Made by a program: the position numbers and the translations under genes
The notes under the pieces: model-generated
Databases searched by the model: none
What the model was told of the DNA's origin: nothing
What the model saw: the letters and a program-made list of their open reading frames with translations, nothing else
NCBI RefSeq assembly: GCF_029846175.1
Contig: NZ_JARWAC010000010.1
Span: 186,001 to 250,000, forward strand
Source: Sphaerisporangium sp. TRM90804
GTDB taxonomy: Bacteria; Actinomycetota; Actinomycetes; Streptosporangiales; Streptosporangiaceae
Length of the DNA stretch: 64,000 nucleotides
Direction: 5' to 3'
In this document: one piece after another, positions 41,166 to 50,900 of the stretch
Layout of the letters: every line of letters begins with the position of its first letter
How positions within the stretch are numbered: the stretch's first letter is position 1

Positions 41166-42005
41166 ATGGCTGAGAATCCCCGATCCGCGTTGTGGTTCCC
41201 GCTCTTCGACGAGCTGGCCGATCCTCTTGCGGTGGCACGGCTCGCGGCCGAGGCCGAGGAGGCGGGCTGGGACGGGTTCTTCGTGTGGGACAGGCTCACC
41301 TGGCCCGCGCCGGTCGAGCGCATCGCCGACCCGTGGATCTCGCTGGCGGCGGCGGCGACGGCGACCGAGTCACTGCGGCTGGGCCCGATGGTCACGCCGG
41401 TCGCGCGCCGCCGGCCCGCCAAGCTGGCCCGGGAGACCGCCTCACTGGACCGGCTCAGCGGCGGCCGGCTGACGCTGGGCGTGGGGCTGGGCGGCGACCT
41501 CTACGGCGCGGAGCTCGCGCGCACCGGAGAGCAGGTCGACGACCGCGTCAGGGCGGAGATGCTGGACGAGGCGCTGGGCGTCCTCACGTCCGCCTGGTCG
41601 GGCCGGCCCGTGCGCCACCGCGGACCGCACTACGTGATCGACGATCTCACGTTCCTGCCCACGCCCGTCCAGCCGCGCGTGCCGATCTGGGCCGCGGGCT
41701 ACGCGGGCCGCCGCGGACCGCTGCGCCGGGCGGCGACCCTCGACGGGTTCTTCCCGGTCGAGCTACGGCACCCCGACCAGCTCGCGGAGATCGGCGAGAC
41801 GATCCACGCCCTCCGCCCCGACCCCACGGCCCCCTACGACCTCGCCGTGCCCCTACCCCCCGGCACCGACCCCACCGCGTACGCCGCCGCCGGCGCCACC
41901 TGGTGCCTGACGGAGTTCGACCCGGACGCGATGACGCTCGACCACATACGCGGAGTACTCCAGGACGGCCCCGCCCTCCCGGCCGCGCAGGAGGTCACCT
42001 CGTGA
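41166..42005 (+). CDS. LLM-class flavin-dependent oxidoreductase
   Basis: The 279-residue TIM-barrel protein has luciferase-like monooxygenase features: ALWFPLFDELADPLAVARLA, EEAGWDGFFVWDRLTWPAPV, RPAKLARETASLDRLSGGRL and LGVGLGGD. It is shorter than typical luciferases (about 330) and closer to F420-dependent actinobacterial relatives, so it may use FMN or F420. The substrate is unknown. It is divergent from a LysR regulator with an operator between, so it is probably induced by a small molecule. Its end lies 6 bp from the stop of the convergent response regulator gene. Confidence 0.88.
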   Translation: MAENPRSALWFPLFDELADPLAVARLAAEAEEAGWDGFFVWDRLTWPAPVERIADPWISLAAAATATESLRLGPMVTPVARRRPAKLARETASLDRLSGGRLTLGVGLGGDLYGAELARTGEQVDDRVRAEMLDEALGVLTSAWSGRPVRHRGPHYVIDDLTFLPTPVQPRVPIWAAGYAGRRGPLRRAATLDGFFPVELRHPDQLAEIGETIHALRPDPTAPYDLAVPLPPGTDPTAYAAAGATWCLTEFDPDAMTLDHIRGVLQDGPALPAAQEVTS

Positions 42006-42011
42006 ACCGGG

Positions 42012-42827
42012 TCACCCGTCGGGGCCCGGCCTGTGGCTGCCGGCGTCCGGAGGGGTGAAGGGGGCGCCGGCGTACGCGGCGATCACCAGTTGGGCTCGGT
42101 CGCGGGCTTGGAGTTTGGACAGGAGGCGGCTGATGTGGGTTTTGACGGTGCCTACGGTGAGGTGGAGGTGGGCGGCGATCTCGGTGTTGGACATTCCCCT
42201 GGCGATGAGGGTGAGGACTTCCTGTTCGCGGGGGGTGATGTTGTCGAGGGGGCGCTGGGCCGGGGCGGGGTGGGGGCGTTGGAGGAAGTGGGTGATCAGG
42301 CGGCGGGTGACGGTGGGGGCCAGCAGGGCTTCGCCGGAGGCGACCACTCGGATGGCGGCCAGGAGTTCGGTGGCCGTCGCGGACTTGATGAGGAAGCCGC
42401 TGGCGCCCGCCTTGAGGGACGCGTAGACGTACTCGTCCTGGTCGAAGGTGGTGAGGATCAGGATGCGGGTGCCGGTGGTGGCGGGGTCGGCGCAGATGCG
42501 TCTTGTCGCCTCGATGCCGTCCATGTCGGGCATGCGGACGTCCATGAGGACGACGTCGGGGCGTTGCCTGCGGGCCAGGAGCACGGCTTCGGCGCCGGTG
42601 CCCGCCTCGCCGACGGTGGTCAGGCCCGGGGTGGCGTCGATGAGGACTTTGAGGCTGTCGCGCAGCAGGACCTCGTCCTCGGCGAGCAGGACCCGGATGG
42701 GCGGGGGCGGGTCCTGCGAGGTGACGTCGTTGTTCAGGGTGGCGTCGGTCTCCACGCCGGCGTCGGTGTTCGCAGTGGGGTCGTTGTTCGGGGCGGCGTC
42801 GGTGTTCGGTGGGGGGGCGGGGTTCAT
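42012..42827 (-). CDS. NarL/FixJ-family response regulator with Asn/Asp/Thr-rich N-terminal extension
   Basis: The ATG at 42827 overlaps the kinase stop codon (ATGA). The 271-residue product begins with about 40 residues of low complexity ([20 protein letters not shown]), not seen in normal NarL regulators. The receiver follows ([20 protein letters not shown], phospho-Asp in [27 protein letters not shown]) and then a LuxR HTH ([20 protein letters not shown], and [16 protein letters not shown]). If translation starts further down, the extension would be absent, but I see no better ribosome site. Target genes are unknown. Confidence 0.88.
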   Translation of the reverse strand: MNPAPPPNTDAAPNNDPTANTDAGVETDATLNNDVTSQDPPPPIRVLLAEDEVLLRDSLKVLIDATPGLTTVGEAGTGAEAVLLARRQRPDVVLMDVRMPDMDGIEATRRICADPATTGTRILILTTFDQDEYVYASLKAGASGFLIKSATATELLAAIRVVASGEALLAPTVTRRLITHFLQRPHPAPAQRPLDNITPREQEVLTLIARGMSNTEIAAHLHLTVGTVKTHISRLLSKLQARDRAQLVIAAYAGAPFTPPDAGSHRPGPDG

Positions 42828-44023
42828 GGGGTGCGGCCGTTCGGGTGGTAGGGCAGGCGGGCCGACACGCGGAAGCCGCCCTCGGGCCGGGGGCCCGCGC
42901 TGAACGTGCCCGCGTACATCTTCGCCCGTTCGCGCATGCCGACGAGGCCGTGACCTCCGGGGCCCGGGCGCGGCGGACGGCCGTGGCGGGGGCCGTCGTC
43001 GACGACCTCGATCACGGCTTGCCGGGCGTCGGTGTCCACGGTGACCGCGCAGCGGGTGGGGCCGGCGTGGGTGACGACGTTGGTCAGGGCCTGTTGCACG
43101 ATCCGGTACACCGAGAGCGCTACCGCGGGAGGCGGCGCGGCCTCCTCGCGGACGGTCAGGTCGACCTCGACCCCGGCCGAGCGGGCGTGGGCAGCAAGTT
43201 CGGGCAGGTCGGCCATGCCGGGAACGGGCCGGTGGGCCTGCTGGGGATCCTCGTCCGAGCGCAGGAGGCCGAGCACCCGGTGGATCTCGGTGAGCGTGCT
43301 GCGGCTGGTCTGCTCGATGACGGCCAGCGCGGCGCGCACCTCCTGCGGGCGGGCGTCGGCGACATGGTTGGCGACGGTGGCCTTGACGGCGATCAGGCTC
43401 ATGCTGTGGCCGATGACGTCGTGCAGCTCCCGGGCGATGCGCCTGCGTTCGTCGGCCACCGCGGCCTCGGAGAGGTGGTGGACGAGGCGGGCGGTCGTGT
43501 CCCGCTTCCAGCGCACGGCCGTCCCGACGGCCCATCCGGTGGTCAGCAGCACGGTGATGACGCCGATCTCGATCGGCCAGGCCGGTGGCAGCTCGCTGGG
43601 CGTGGCCGCGGGGGTGAGGCCGGGGAACACCTGGGCGTAGAAGATCAGGATCGCGGTGGTCGCGGCCGACAGGCAGGCCGCCAGGCTCGCCGCCGACCAC
43701 CTGATCGAGGTGGTGGTGGCCACCAGGTACAGCACGAGCACGGTCGGCACGAACGTCAGCCAGATCGCGCCCGCCGCGACGGCGCCGGCCACGGTGACCA
43801 GCACGCCCACGGCGCACGCCAGGGCGAGCATGGCCCGCGGCCGGTGCCGCCTGACGGCGACCGGGAAGCTCACGACCGCCGCCACCGGCCACGCCGACCA
43901 CGCGGGCCACCACGACGACCGCCCCGGTGGGTCGACGATGGCGTACCCGACGATCAGCGCCACCACGACCGCCACCGCCGCGTCGGCGACGCCTCCCCTA
44001 CTGAGTCGCCGAGCCCACTTCAT
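42824..44023 (-). CDS. NarL-type sensor histidine kinase
   Basis: The 399-residue kinase has about five N-terminal membrane helices, then HisKA_3 with His201 ([20 protein letters not shown]) and an HATPase domain ([20 protein letters not shown], and [20 protein letters not shown]). It has no large sensor domain. It overlaps its response regulator gene by 4 bp. It is divergent from a chloramphenicol-phosphotransferase-like gene across 192 bp. Confidence 0.92.
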   Translation of the reverse strand: MKWARRLSRGGVADAAVAVVVALIVGYAIVDPPGRSSWWPAWSAWPVAAVVSFPVAVRRHRPRAMLALACAVGVLVTVAGAVAAGAIWLTFVPTVLVLYLVATTTSIRWSAASLAACLSAATTAILIFYAQVFPGLTPAATPSELPPAWPIEIGVITVLLTTGWAVGTAVRWKRDTTARLVHHLSEAAVADERRRIARELHDVIGHSMSLIAVKATVANHVADARPQEVRAALAVIEQTSRSTLTEIHRVLGLLRSDEDPQQAHRPVPGMADLPELAAHARSAGVEVDLTVREEAAPPPAVALSVYRIVQQALTNVVTHAGPTRCAVTVDTDARQAVIEVVDDGPRHGRPPRPGPGGHGLVGMRERAKMYAGTFSAGPRPEGGFRVSARLPYHPNGRTP

Positions 44024-44215
44024 GCCCAGAAGTTACCGCTCCGCCGGATCGTCCGGCATCTGCCCACGGTCAGACATCCGCGTCCGCCCGGGGTCGTACC
44101 ACCCGCGTGGTGCATGCCCTTGGCCGACGGGCAGACGCCATGCTCGGCGCGCGGGCGGGGAGGGGCGGCCGGAAATGCGTTGGGGGCGGGCGGGGGGCGT
44201 CTCTACTGTGGTGCG

Positions 44216-44752
44216 GTGACGACTCAGGTGATCGTGCTGAACGGCGGGTCCAGCTCGGGCAAGTCCGGGATCGCCCGGTGTCTGCAGGCGGTCCTGCCGG
44301 ACGCCTGGCTCGCCCTCGGGGTCGACACGCTGATCGAGGCGATGCCCGCGTCCCTGCGGGCGTCGGACGCGGGGGTCGAGTTCGCCGCGGACGGCGGGGT
44401 GAGCGTCGGGCCGCAGTTCCAGGCGCTCGACGCGGCGTGGACGGCGGGGGTCGCGGCGATGGCCCACGCGGGCGCTCGGGTGATCATCGACGACGTGTTC
44501 CTCGGCGGAGCGGCATCCCAGCGACGGTGGCAGAAGGCCCTCACCGGGCTGGGCGTGCTGTGGGTCGGCGTCAGGTGCGAGAGCGCGGTCGCCGTGGGCC
44601 GTGAGCTCGCCCGGGGAGACCGGGTCCCGGGGATGGCCGCGCTGCAGGCGGAGGTGGTCCACCAGGGCGTGGTCTACGACCTGGTGGTGGACACCACGCA
44701 CACCGAGTCCCTGGTGTGCGCGCGGGCCATCGCCGCCCACGTCCTGCGATAG
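44216..44752 (+). CDS. Chloramphenicol phosphotransferase-like (CPT) kinase
   Basis: The 178-residue protein starts with GTG. A P-loop GGSSSGKS is near the N-terminus, then the segment [10 protein letters not shown] with the Asp that in chloramphenicol 3-O-phosphotransferase acts as catalytic base, and [10 protein letters not shown]. The size matches the CPT family. In producers, CPT inactivates chloramphenicol by phosphorylation; most homologues have unknown small-molecule substrates. It stands alone between a divergent kinase gene and a convergent oxidoreductase gene. Confidence 0.85.
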   Translation: MTTQVIVLNGGSSSGKSGIARCLQAVLPDAWLALGVDTLIEAMPASLRASDAGVEFAADGGVSVGPQFQALDAAWTAGVAAMAHAGARVIIDDVFLGGAASQRRWQKALTGLGVLWVGVRCESAVAVGRELARGDRVPGMAALQAEVVHQGVVYDLVVDTTHTESLVCARAIAAHVLR

Positions 44753-44903
44753 CCGCCGGCCGCCTCGCGCTAGGCCTGTCGCGCGTGGTTCCGTGACGCC
44801 TGCGGCCGATGCCGCGGCGAGCAGCAGCTCGCGCTCGGCCTGTCGCGCGGTGGTTCCGCCGGCCGGGTGGTGACGCACTCGCGGGATGTGACGAAGGGGC
44901 GCG

Positions 44904-45872
44904 TCACATCGTGACGACCAGCTTGCCGGTGGTGTGGAGGCGGGCGAAGTCGACGCAGGCCCGGGGGCCCTCGTCGAGGGTGTAGCGGCGGCCGATGGTG
45001 GCCGGCAGTCCGCCGGTCGCCGCCAGCTCGGCCACCTCGCGCATGCCGCCGAGGGCGCCGTCCATGTCCAGGACGAAGTGGAGGGCGACGTCGTCGCGGC
45101 CGATCCACTCCTGCCGGGGGACGGGGTAGGTGATCGTGAGCAGGCGCCCGCCGGGGCGGACGGCGGTCGCGACGCCGGTCAGGTGGTCGCTGGGCAGGGT
45201 GAGGTTGAGGGCGACGTCGACGCCGGAGGGGTACTCCGCCTCCGGGTAGCCGATGGTCTCGTGGGCGCCGAGGCGGCGCAGGACGCCGGCGTCGGCTTCG
45301 GTCGCGGTGGCGATGATGCGGGCCTTCGCGGCGGCGAGCAGCGGGATCACCGCGGTGCCGACGCCGCCGGTGGCGCCGATGACCAGGACGGTCTCGCCGG
45401 GCCGCACCCTGGCGGTGGTCATCAGGGCCCGGGCGGTCAGGCCCGTGGTGGGCAGGGCCGCCGCGTGCTCCAGGGCGAGGCGGGGCGGGCGGTGCGCCAG
45501 GAAGGGCGTGTCGGCCTCGAAGACCGCGTACTCGGCCAGCGAGCCGGTGCTCAGGGACGGGCGGGTGGCGCCCGCCATCGCGCGCAGCGCACGGGGGACG
45601 GCCTGGCCGAAGATCTCGTCGCCCACCCGGTACGCCGTCACGCCGGGGCCGGCCTCGCTGACGGTTCCGGCGAAGTCGTTGCCGGGCACGTGCGGGAACT
45701 CCAGCGGCACGACGTCGCGGAAGTCGCCGCTGGGCAGCCGGACGTCCGCCGGGTTGATCGAGGCGGCGGCGACGCGGACCTGGATCTGCCCCGGACCGGG
45801 CCGGGGCGCCGGCACGTCGGCCACCGTGTACTGCTCGGGGGGCCCGTAGCCGGTCGCGACGACTGCCTTCAT
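44904..45872 (-). CDS. NADPH:quinone-oxidoreductase-like MDR enzyme
   Basis: ATG 45872 follows GGAGGACACC. The 322-residue medium-chain reductase has a GroES-like N-terminal domain (PGPGQIQVRVAAASINPADV, FPHVPGNDFAGTVSEAGPGV) and a Rossmann domain (LVIGATGGVGTAVIPLLAAA). The catalytic zinc ligands of alcohol dehydrogenases are absent, as in quinone or enone reductases. It is divergent from a TetR regulator, and two TetR-type sites occupy the intergenic region, one close to its ribosome site, so it is probably derepressed by an electrophile or quinone. Confidence 0.9.
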   Translation of the reverse strand: MKAVVATGYGPPEQYTVADVPAPRPGPGQIQVRVAAASINPADVRLPSGDFRDVVPLEFPHVPGNDFAGTVSEAGPGVTAYRVGDEIFGQAVPRALRAMAGATRPSLSTGSLAEYAVFEADTPFLAHRPPRLALEHAAALPTTGLTARALMTTARVRPGETVLVIGATGGVGTAVIPLLAAAKARIIATATEADAGVLRRLGAHETIGYPEAEYPSGVDVALNLTLPSDHLTGVATAVRPGGRLLTITYPVPRQEWIGRDDVALHFVLDMDGALGGMREVAELAATGGLPATIGRRYTLDEGPRACVDFARLHTTGKLVVTM

Positions 45873-45883
45873 GGTGTCCTCCA

Positions 45884-45944
45884 AAACGGACCGCGTGGTC
45901 AGGTTCTGGGCCGTCAAGCTAGCAATAAACGGACCGGGCGGTCA
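45884..45944. promoter_or_regulatory. Pair of TetR operators between tetR and the quinone reductase gene
   Basis: AAACGGACCGCGTGGTCA (45884-45901) and AAACGGACCGGGCGGTCA (45927-45944) match at 16 of 18 positions, and each contains an inverted ACCG...GGT core. Around the second site, CTAGCAA (45919-45925) and TTGCTAG (45947-45953) form a wider inverted repeat. The two copies are suitably placed to repress both divergent promoters. Confidence 0.75.
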
Positions 45945-45962
45945 ACTTGCTAGGGTGACGAC

Positions 45963-46562
45963 GTGACCCCGACCCGGCCCCTGCGCGCCGACGCCGCCCG
46001 CAACCGCGAACTGCTGCTGGCGGCGGCGGCGGACGAGTTCGCCGAGCGCGGTCTGGACGCCTCGGTCGCCGACATCGCCCGCCGGGCGGGTGTCGGCAAG
46101 GGCACCGTCTTCCGCCACTTCGCCACCAAGGACGACCTGCTCGCCGCGATCGTGCTCGACCGCGTCGAGGCACTCAACGCGGTCGGCGAGAGACTGCTCG
46201 ACGCGGCCGATCCGGGCGCGGCGCTGCTGGAGTTCCTCACCGCCGCCGCGCATCAGCGGCAGCAGCGCGACCTGTCGTTCCTGCAGGAGGCCGGCGAGCT
46301 GAGCCCGGAGGTCACCAGGGTCCGCTCGCGCATGTTCCACATCGTGCGCACGCTGGTCGACCGGGCCCGCGAGCACGGCGCCGTGCGGGCCGACGTCACC
46401 GGCGCGGACGTCATCCTGCTGATGTGCGCGCCCAACTACGTCGCCGGCTACGTGCCGGACGCCCCGCCCGACCTGTGGCGGCGCTACCTCGCCATCATCT
46501 TCGACGGCCTGCGCCCGGAGGGCGCACACGCGCTGCCCCACCCGCCGCCGCCGGCTCCCTGA
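45963..46562 (+). CDS. TetR-family transcriptional regulator
   Basis: A GTG start. The 199-residue protein has an N-terminal HTH (LLLAAAADEFAERGLDASVA, then DIARRAGVGKGTVFRHFATK) and a TetR C-terminal domain (FLQEAGELSPEVTRVRSRMF). The C-terminus is Pro-rich. It is divergent from the quinone-reductase-like gene, and a duplicated 18-bp operator lies between them, so local autoregulation is likely. It converges with the M1 peptidase gene, with 37 bp between their ends. Confidence 0.9.
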   Translation: MTPTRPLRADAARNRELLLAAAADEFAERGLDASVADIARRAGVGKGTVFRHFATKDDLLAAIVLDRVEALNAVGERLLDAADPGAALLEFLTAAAHQRQQRDLSFLQEAGELSPEVTRVRSRMFHIVRTLVDRAREHGAVRADVTGADVILLMCAPNYVAGYVPDAPPDLWRRYLAIIFDGLRPEGAHALPHPPPPAP

Positions 46563-46599
46563 CGCCGCGCGACCGTTCCGCGTGCGGGCCGGGTGCGGT

Positions 46600-47970
46600 T
46601 CAGGGCCGGGTGCGGCGGGCTCCGCCGCCGGCTCGCCGGGCGGGGAGGGGCGGCAGGCGGTCGGCGTGCAGCCAGGCGGTGAAGAGGGGGGTCAGCGGCG
46701 TGGCGGCGTGGCGGGCGGCCAGGCGGGTGAACTGGGCGGTGCTGACGGTGCCGTGCTGGTAGGTGGTGGTCCACTCGCGCAGGAGGGCGAAGAACGCGTC
46801 GTCGCCGAGGGTGCGCCGGAGGGCGTGCAGGGTCAGGGCGCCGCGCTTGTACACGCGGTCGTCGAAGAGGCGGCGGGGGCCGGGGTCGGCCAGCGGGAAG
46901 TCCTGGGGGAGCTCGGCCAGCCTGCGGTGCCAGCGGCCGGCGAGCGTGTCGGCCGTCTCGCCGCCCGAGGCCTCCGACCACAGCCACTCCGCATACGCGG
47001 CGAACCCCTCGTGCAGCCAGATCTCGCTCCAGCTCCCCAGCGTCAGGCTGTTGCCGAACCACTGGTGTGCCAGCTCGTGCGCGACCAGGCGCTCCTCGCC
47101 GCGGCGGCCGTCCACGTGGTTGCGGCCGAAGATCGACATGCCCTGCGCCTCGACCGGGATCTCCAGGTCGTCGTCGGCCACCACCGCGGTGTACGACGCG
47201 AACGGGTAGGGGCCGAAGAGCTCGGTGAACAGGGCGATCATCTGGCCTTGGCGGGCGAAGTCGGCCCGGACACGCGACGCGAGCCGGGCGGGGTGGAGCA
47301 GCCGCTGCGGCACCGGGCCGGCGACCTCCGTCACCTGGTAGCGGCCGATCTGCACACTCGCCAGGTACGTCGCCATCGGCTCGGCCTGCTCGTACACCCA
47401 GGTGGTCGTGGACGCGCCGCGGCGGCGGGCGGCCAGGCGGCCGTTGGCCGCGACCGCGTACGCCGACCCGGTGGTGACCGTCACGCGGTAGGTCGACTTG
47501 TCGCCCGGATGGTCGTTGCACGGGAACCACGACGGCGCCCCGGTCGGCTGGCTCGCGACGATCACGCCGTCGGTGAGCTGCTCCCAGCCCAGCCCGCCCC
47601 AGCGGCTCGGCACCGGGCTCGGGTTGCCGCCGTACCTGACCTCCACGACGAACAGCGTGCCCTCGTGCAGACCCCGCGCCGGGACGACGCGCAGCTTGTC
47701 ACGGCCGTGCGTGAACCGCGCGGGCACGCCGTCGACCGTCACCGCGGTGACGCGCAGGGCGTCGGCCAGGTCGAGCGTGAACGCCTCCAGGCGCGCGGTG
47801 GCGAACGCCGAGACGACGGCCGACGCGCGCAGCCGGTTGGCGCCCACCCGGTAGTCGAGCGTCAGCTCGTAGTGCTCGGCCCAGTAGCCCTCGTTGCCCC
47901 GTTCCGGAAAGTAGGGGTGGCGGGAGGTGCCGGGTGCCACGCTCACGTGCGGTCTAGCCTTCCAGATCAT
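46600..47970 (-). CDS. M1-family zinc aminopeptidase next to a Pls-like synthetase
   Basis: The 456-residue protein has the M1 zinc site HELAHQWFGNSLTLGSWSEI with HExxH near residue 297 and the third ligand Glu about 19 residues later (WLHEGFAAYAEWLW). In place of the GAMEN exopeptidase motif it has EAQGMSIFG. No signal peptide is seen. The ATG at 47970 overlaps the stop codon of the synthetase (ATGA), so translation is coupled; an earlier in-frame start at 47991 would overlap by 25 bp. Known epsilon-poly-lysine-degrading enzymes are M1-type zinc aminopeptidases, so a role in trimming or detoxifying the product of the upstream synthetase is a reasonable inference. Confidence 0.88.
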   Translation of the reverse strand: MIWKARPHVSVAPGTSRHPYFPERGNEGYWAEHYELTLDYRVGANRLRASAVVSAFATARLEAFTLDLADALRVTAVTVDGVPARFTHGRDKLRVVPARGLHEGTLFVVEVRYGGNPSPVPSRWGGLGWEQLTDGVIVASQPTGAPSWFPCNDHPGDKSTYRVTVTTGSAYAVAANGRLAARRRGASTTTWVYEQAEPMATYLASVQIGRYQVTEVAGPVPQRLLHPARLASRVRADFARQGQMIALFTELFGPYPFASYTAVVADDDLEIPVEAQGMSIFGRNHVDGRRGEERLVAHELAHQWFGNSLTLGSWSEIWLHEGFAAYAEWLWSEASGGETADTLAGRWHRRLAELPQDFPLADPGPRRLFDDRVYKRGALTLHALRRTLGDDAFFALLREWTTTYQHGTVSTAQFTRLAARHAATPLTPLFTAWLHADRLPPLPARRAGGGARRTRP

Positions 47971-50900
47971 TTCGACGAGGGCGGGGCCCACGGCCTGATC
48001 GGGTTGCCGAACCAGCGGGTGCGCTCGGGCACCGTCTCGCCGCGCATCACCAGGGACGCCGGTCCGATCGTGGTGTCCCGCCCGATCGTCGCCGCGGGAA
48101 GGACGACTCCGTGCGGCCCGAGCGTCGCCCCGTTCCGCAGGACGACCTTATCGATGCTCATCACCCGATCGTGGAACAGGTGGGTCTGCAACACGCACCC
48201 GCGGTTGACGCTGGCGCCGTCGCCCACCTCGACGAGGTCGGCCTCGGGCAGCCAGTAGGTGTCGCACCAGACCCCGCGGCCGATGCGCGCGCCCAGCGAC
48301 CGCAGCCACAGGTTGAGCGGGGCGGTGCCGAGCCATCCCTCGGCGAACCACGGCGCGGCGAGCACCTCGACGAAGTTGTCGGCCAGCTCGTTGCGCCACA
48401 CGAACGAGCTCCACAGGGGACGACTGCCCGCGGTGATCCTGCCGACGAGCGCCCACTTGGCCGCGGTGGCGACCGCGGCGGCCACCGCCCCGGCGCCCGC
48501 GAGCACGAACCCCACCAGCAGCGCGGCGACGGCGAAGCCGTAGGAGCCCGCGAGGAACTCCAGCGTCGCGGCGACCAGCACGGCGAGCGCCACCGTGGAC
48601 ATCGCCGGGATGACGCGGCAGATCTCCACGACGGCCCGCGCCGCCTTGAGCCGGCGCGGCGGGTCGTAGGTGCGGCTCCGGTCGCCGGCCTCGGCCGTCC
48701 TGCGCAGCTCGACGGGGGGCATGCCGAGGTAGGAAGACCCCGCCTTGGCCTTCTTCGGCGCGGCCGACAGCACGCCGACCAGGCCGTCCTTGGGCACCTT
48801 GCGGCCGGGCGCCGTCATCCCGGAGTTACCGAGGAAGGCGCGCTTGCCGATGCGCACCTGGTCGACCCGCAGGCTGCCGTTGACCAGCTCGTACGGGGCG
48901 ACCATCGTGTCGTCGGCCAGGAAGGCCCCGTCGCCCACGGTGGTCATCGTGGGCAGGGCCAGCACCGTGGACAGCTCGACGTCGCGGCCGACCTTCATGC
49001 CGAGGGCGCGCAGCCACGCGGGGGTGAGGATGCTGGCGTACAGGGGGAACAGCCAGACGCGGGCCGCCGCCATCAGGCGGCCGGTGGCCCAGGCCTGCCA
49101 CGCCTGGCGGCTGTGCACCGGGTGGCGTCCCGGGCGCAGGCCCAGGCCGAGCAGCCGCACGCACACCACGACGATCAGCGCGAAGGCGGCCAGCGAGGTC
49201 ACCGTGGCGGGCGCGACGCCGTAGAGCGCGGCGGGCAGCGCCTCCGCGAGGGTGGCCGCGCCGCGCAGGAAGGTGCTGAGCACGACGAGGCCGCACAGCG
49301 CGGCCACGATCGGCACCAGGCTGAAGAACATCGCCGACAGCCCGTACATCGCCTCCCAGCGGCGCGACCGCGGCGGCCGTTCGGACGGCGGGAACCGCCG
49401 CGCCTTGCCCTGCCGGGTCGCGGGCGCGCCCGCCCAGCGCTCGCCCGAGGGGACGGAGCCCTCGACCACGGTGCCCGGGGCCACCTGGGCGTTCTTGCCG
49501 ATGCGCGTGCCGGGGAGCAGGGTGGCGCGGGCGCCGACCGTGGCGGCGGCGCCGACGCGGATCTCGCCGACGCGCAGCAGGTCGCCGTCGAGCCAGTACC
49601 CGTGCAGGTCGACCTCGGGCTCGATCGCGGCGTTCTTCCCCAGCCTGAGCATGCCGGTGACCGGGGGCAGCGTGTGCAGGTCGGTGTCCTCGCCGACCTG
49701 CGCCCCGAGCAACCGGGCGTAGCGGGTGATCCACGGGGCGCCCGACAGCTGCCCCACCCCGATCTGGAGGGCGAACTGCTCGGCGAACCACAGCCGCAGG
49801 TGCGTGCCGCCGCCGCGAGGGTAGACGCCGGGCCGCAGCCCGCGCAGCAGCAGCCGGGCGACCGCGGCGGCGGCGCCGATGCGGCTCCAGGGCGCGATGA
49901 ACAGCAGCCAGCCGGCCAGCACCCACCACCACGAGACGGCCGGAGCCCAGGGAAGCGACACGACGTTGTTCAGCGTGGCCAGGCCGACGATCCACCGCAT
50001 GCCGCCGACGGTGAGCAGCGGCACCATCAGCGCCGCCTGCGTCAGCGCGGCACGGCGCGGCACCGGCGTCACGGCGCGCTCGGCGGCCGTCACCTCGGGG
50101 ACGGCCAGCGCGGTCAGGCGTGCCGCCAGGCCGCCCAGCGTCGGATACTCGTAGACGTCGCCCACCGCGACCGCCGGGTAGCGCGTGCGCAGCGCCGACA
50201 CCAGCAGGGCGGCGCCCAGGCTCGTGCCGCCCAGGGCGAAGAAGTCGGCGTCGGGGTCGGCGGTGTCCACGCCGAGGATTTCGGCCCATCGCTCCGCCAC
50301 CCACCGCTCGGCGTCCGACAGCCCGGCGGACGCGCCGGGCGCGCCCGAGGACGCGCCGCCGGGCAGGGGCCACGGCAGGGCGTTGCGGTCGATCTTGCCG
50401 GACGTGCGTGTCGGCAGGTGCTCGACGAGCGCGATGCGCGGCACCAGCGCGGCCGGCAGCGCCTCGGCGAGGCGTTCGCGCGCGGCCTCGGGGTCGAAGC
50501 CCTCGCCGGGGACGACGTAGCCGACCAGCAGCTGGTGCCCGGAGGCGGTCGCGCGGACCGCGGCCGCCGCGCCGAGCACGCCGTCGAGGGCCTGCATCGC
50601 GGCGTCGACCTCTCCCAGCTCGATGCGGCGACCACCCAGCTTGACCTGCTCGTCCGCCCGCCCGACGAAGACCAGGCCCTGCCGCTCGGCCTTGACCAGG
50701 TCGCCGCTGCGGTAGGCGCGCTCCCAGCCGAGGGAGGGCAGCGGGGCGTACTTCTCGGCGTCCTTGGCCGCGTCGAGGTAGCGCGCCAGGCCGGCGCCGC
50801 CGATGACGAGCTGGCCGGTCTCGCCCATGGCGACCGGCTCGCCCGCGTCGTCCACCACCGCGAGGTCCCAGCCGGCGAGCGGCAGGCCGATGCGCACCCG

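Noticed and set aside
44899-45917. Earlier in-frame start for the quinone reductase (MTAQNLTTRS...)
   Set aside because: The extra codons would run through one TetR operator and have no ribosome site, whereas GGAGG precedes MKAVVATGYG.
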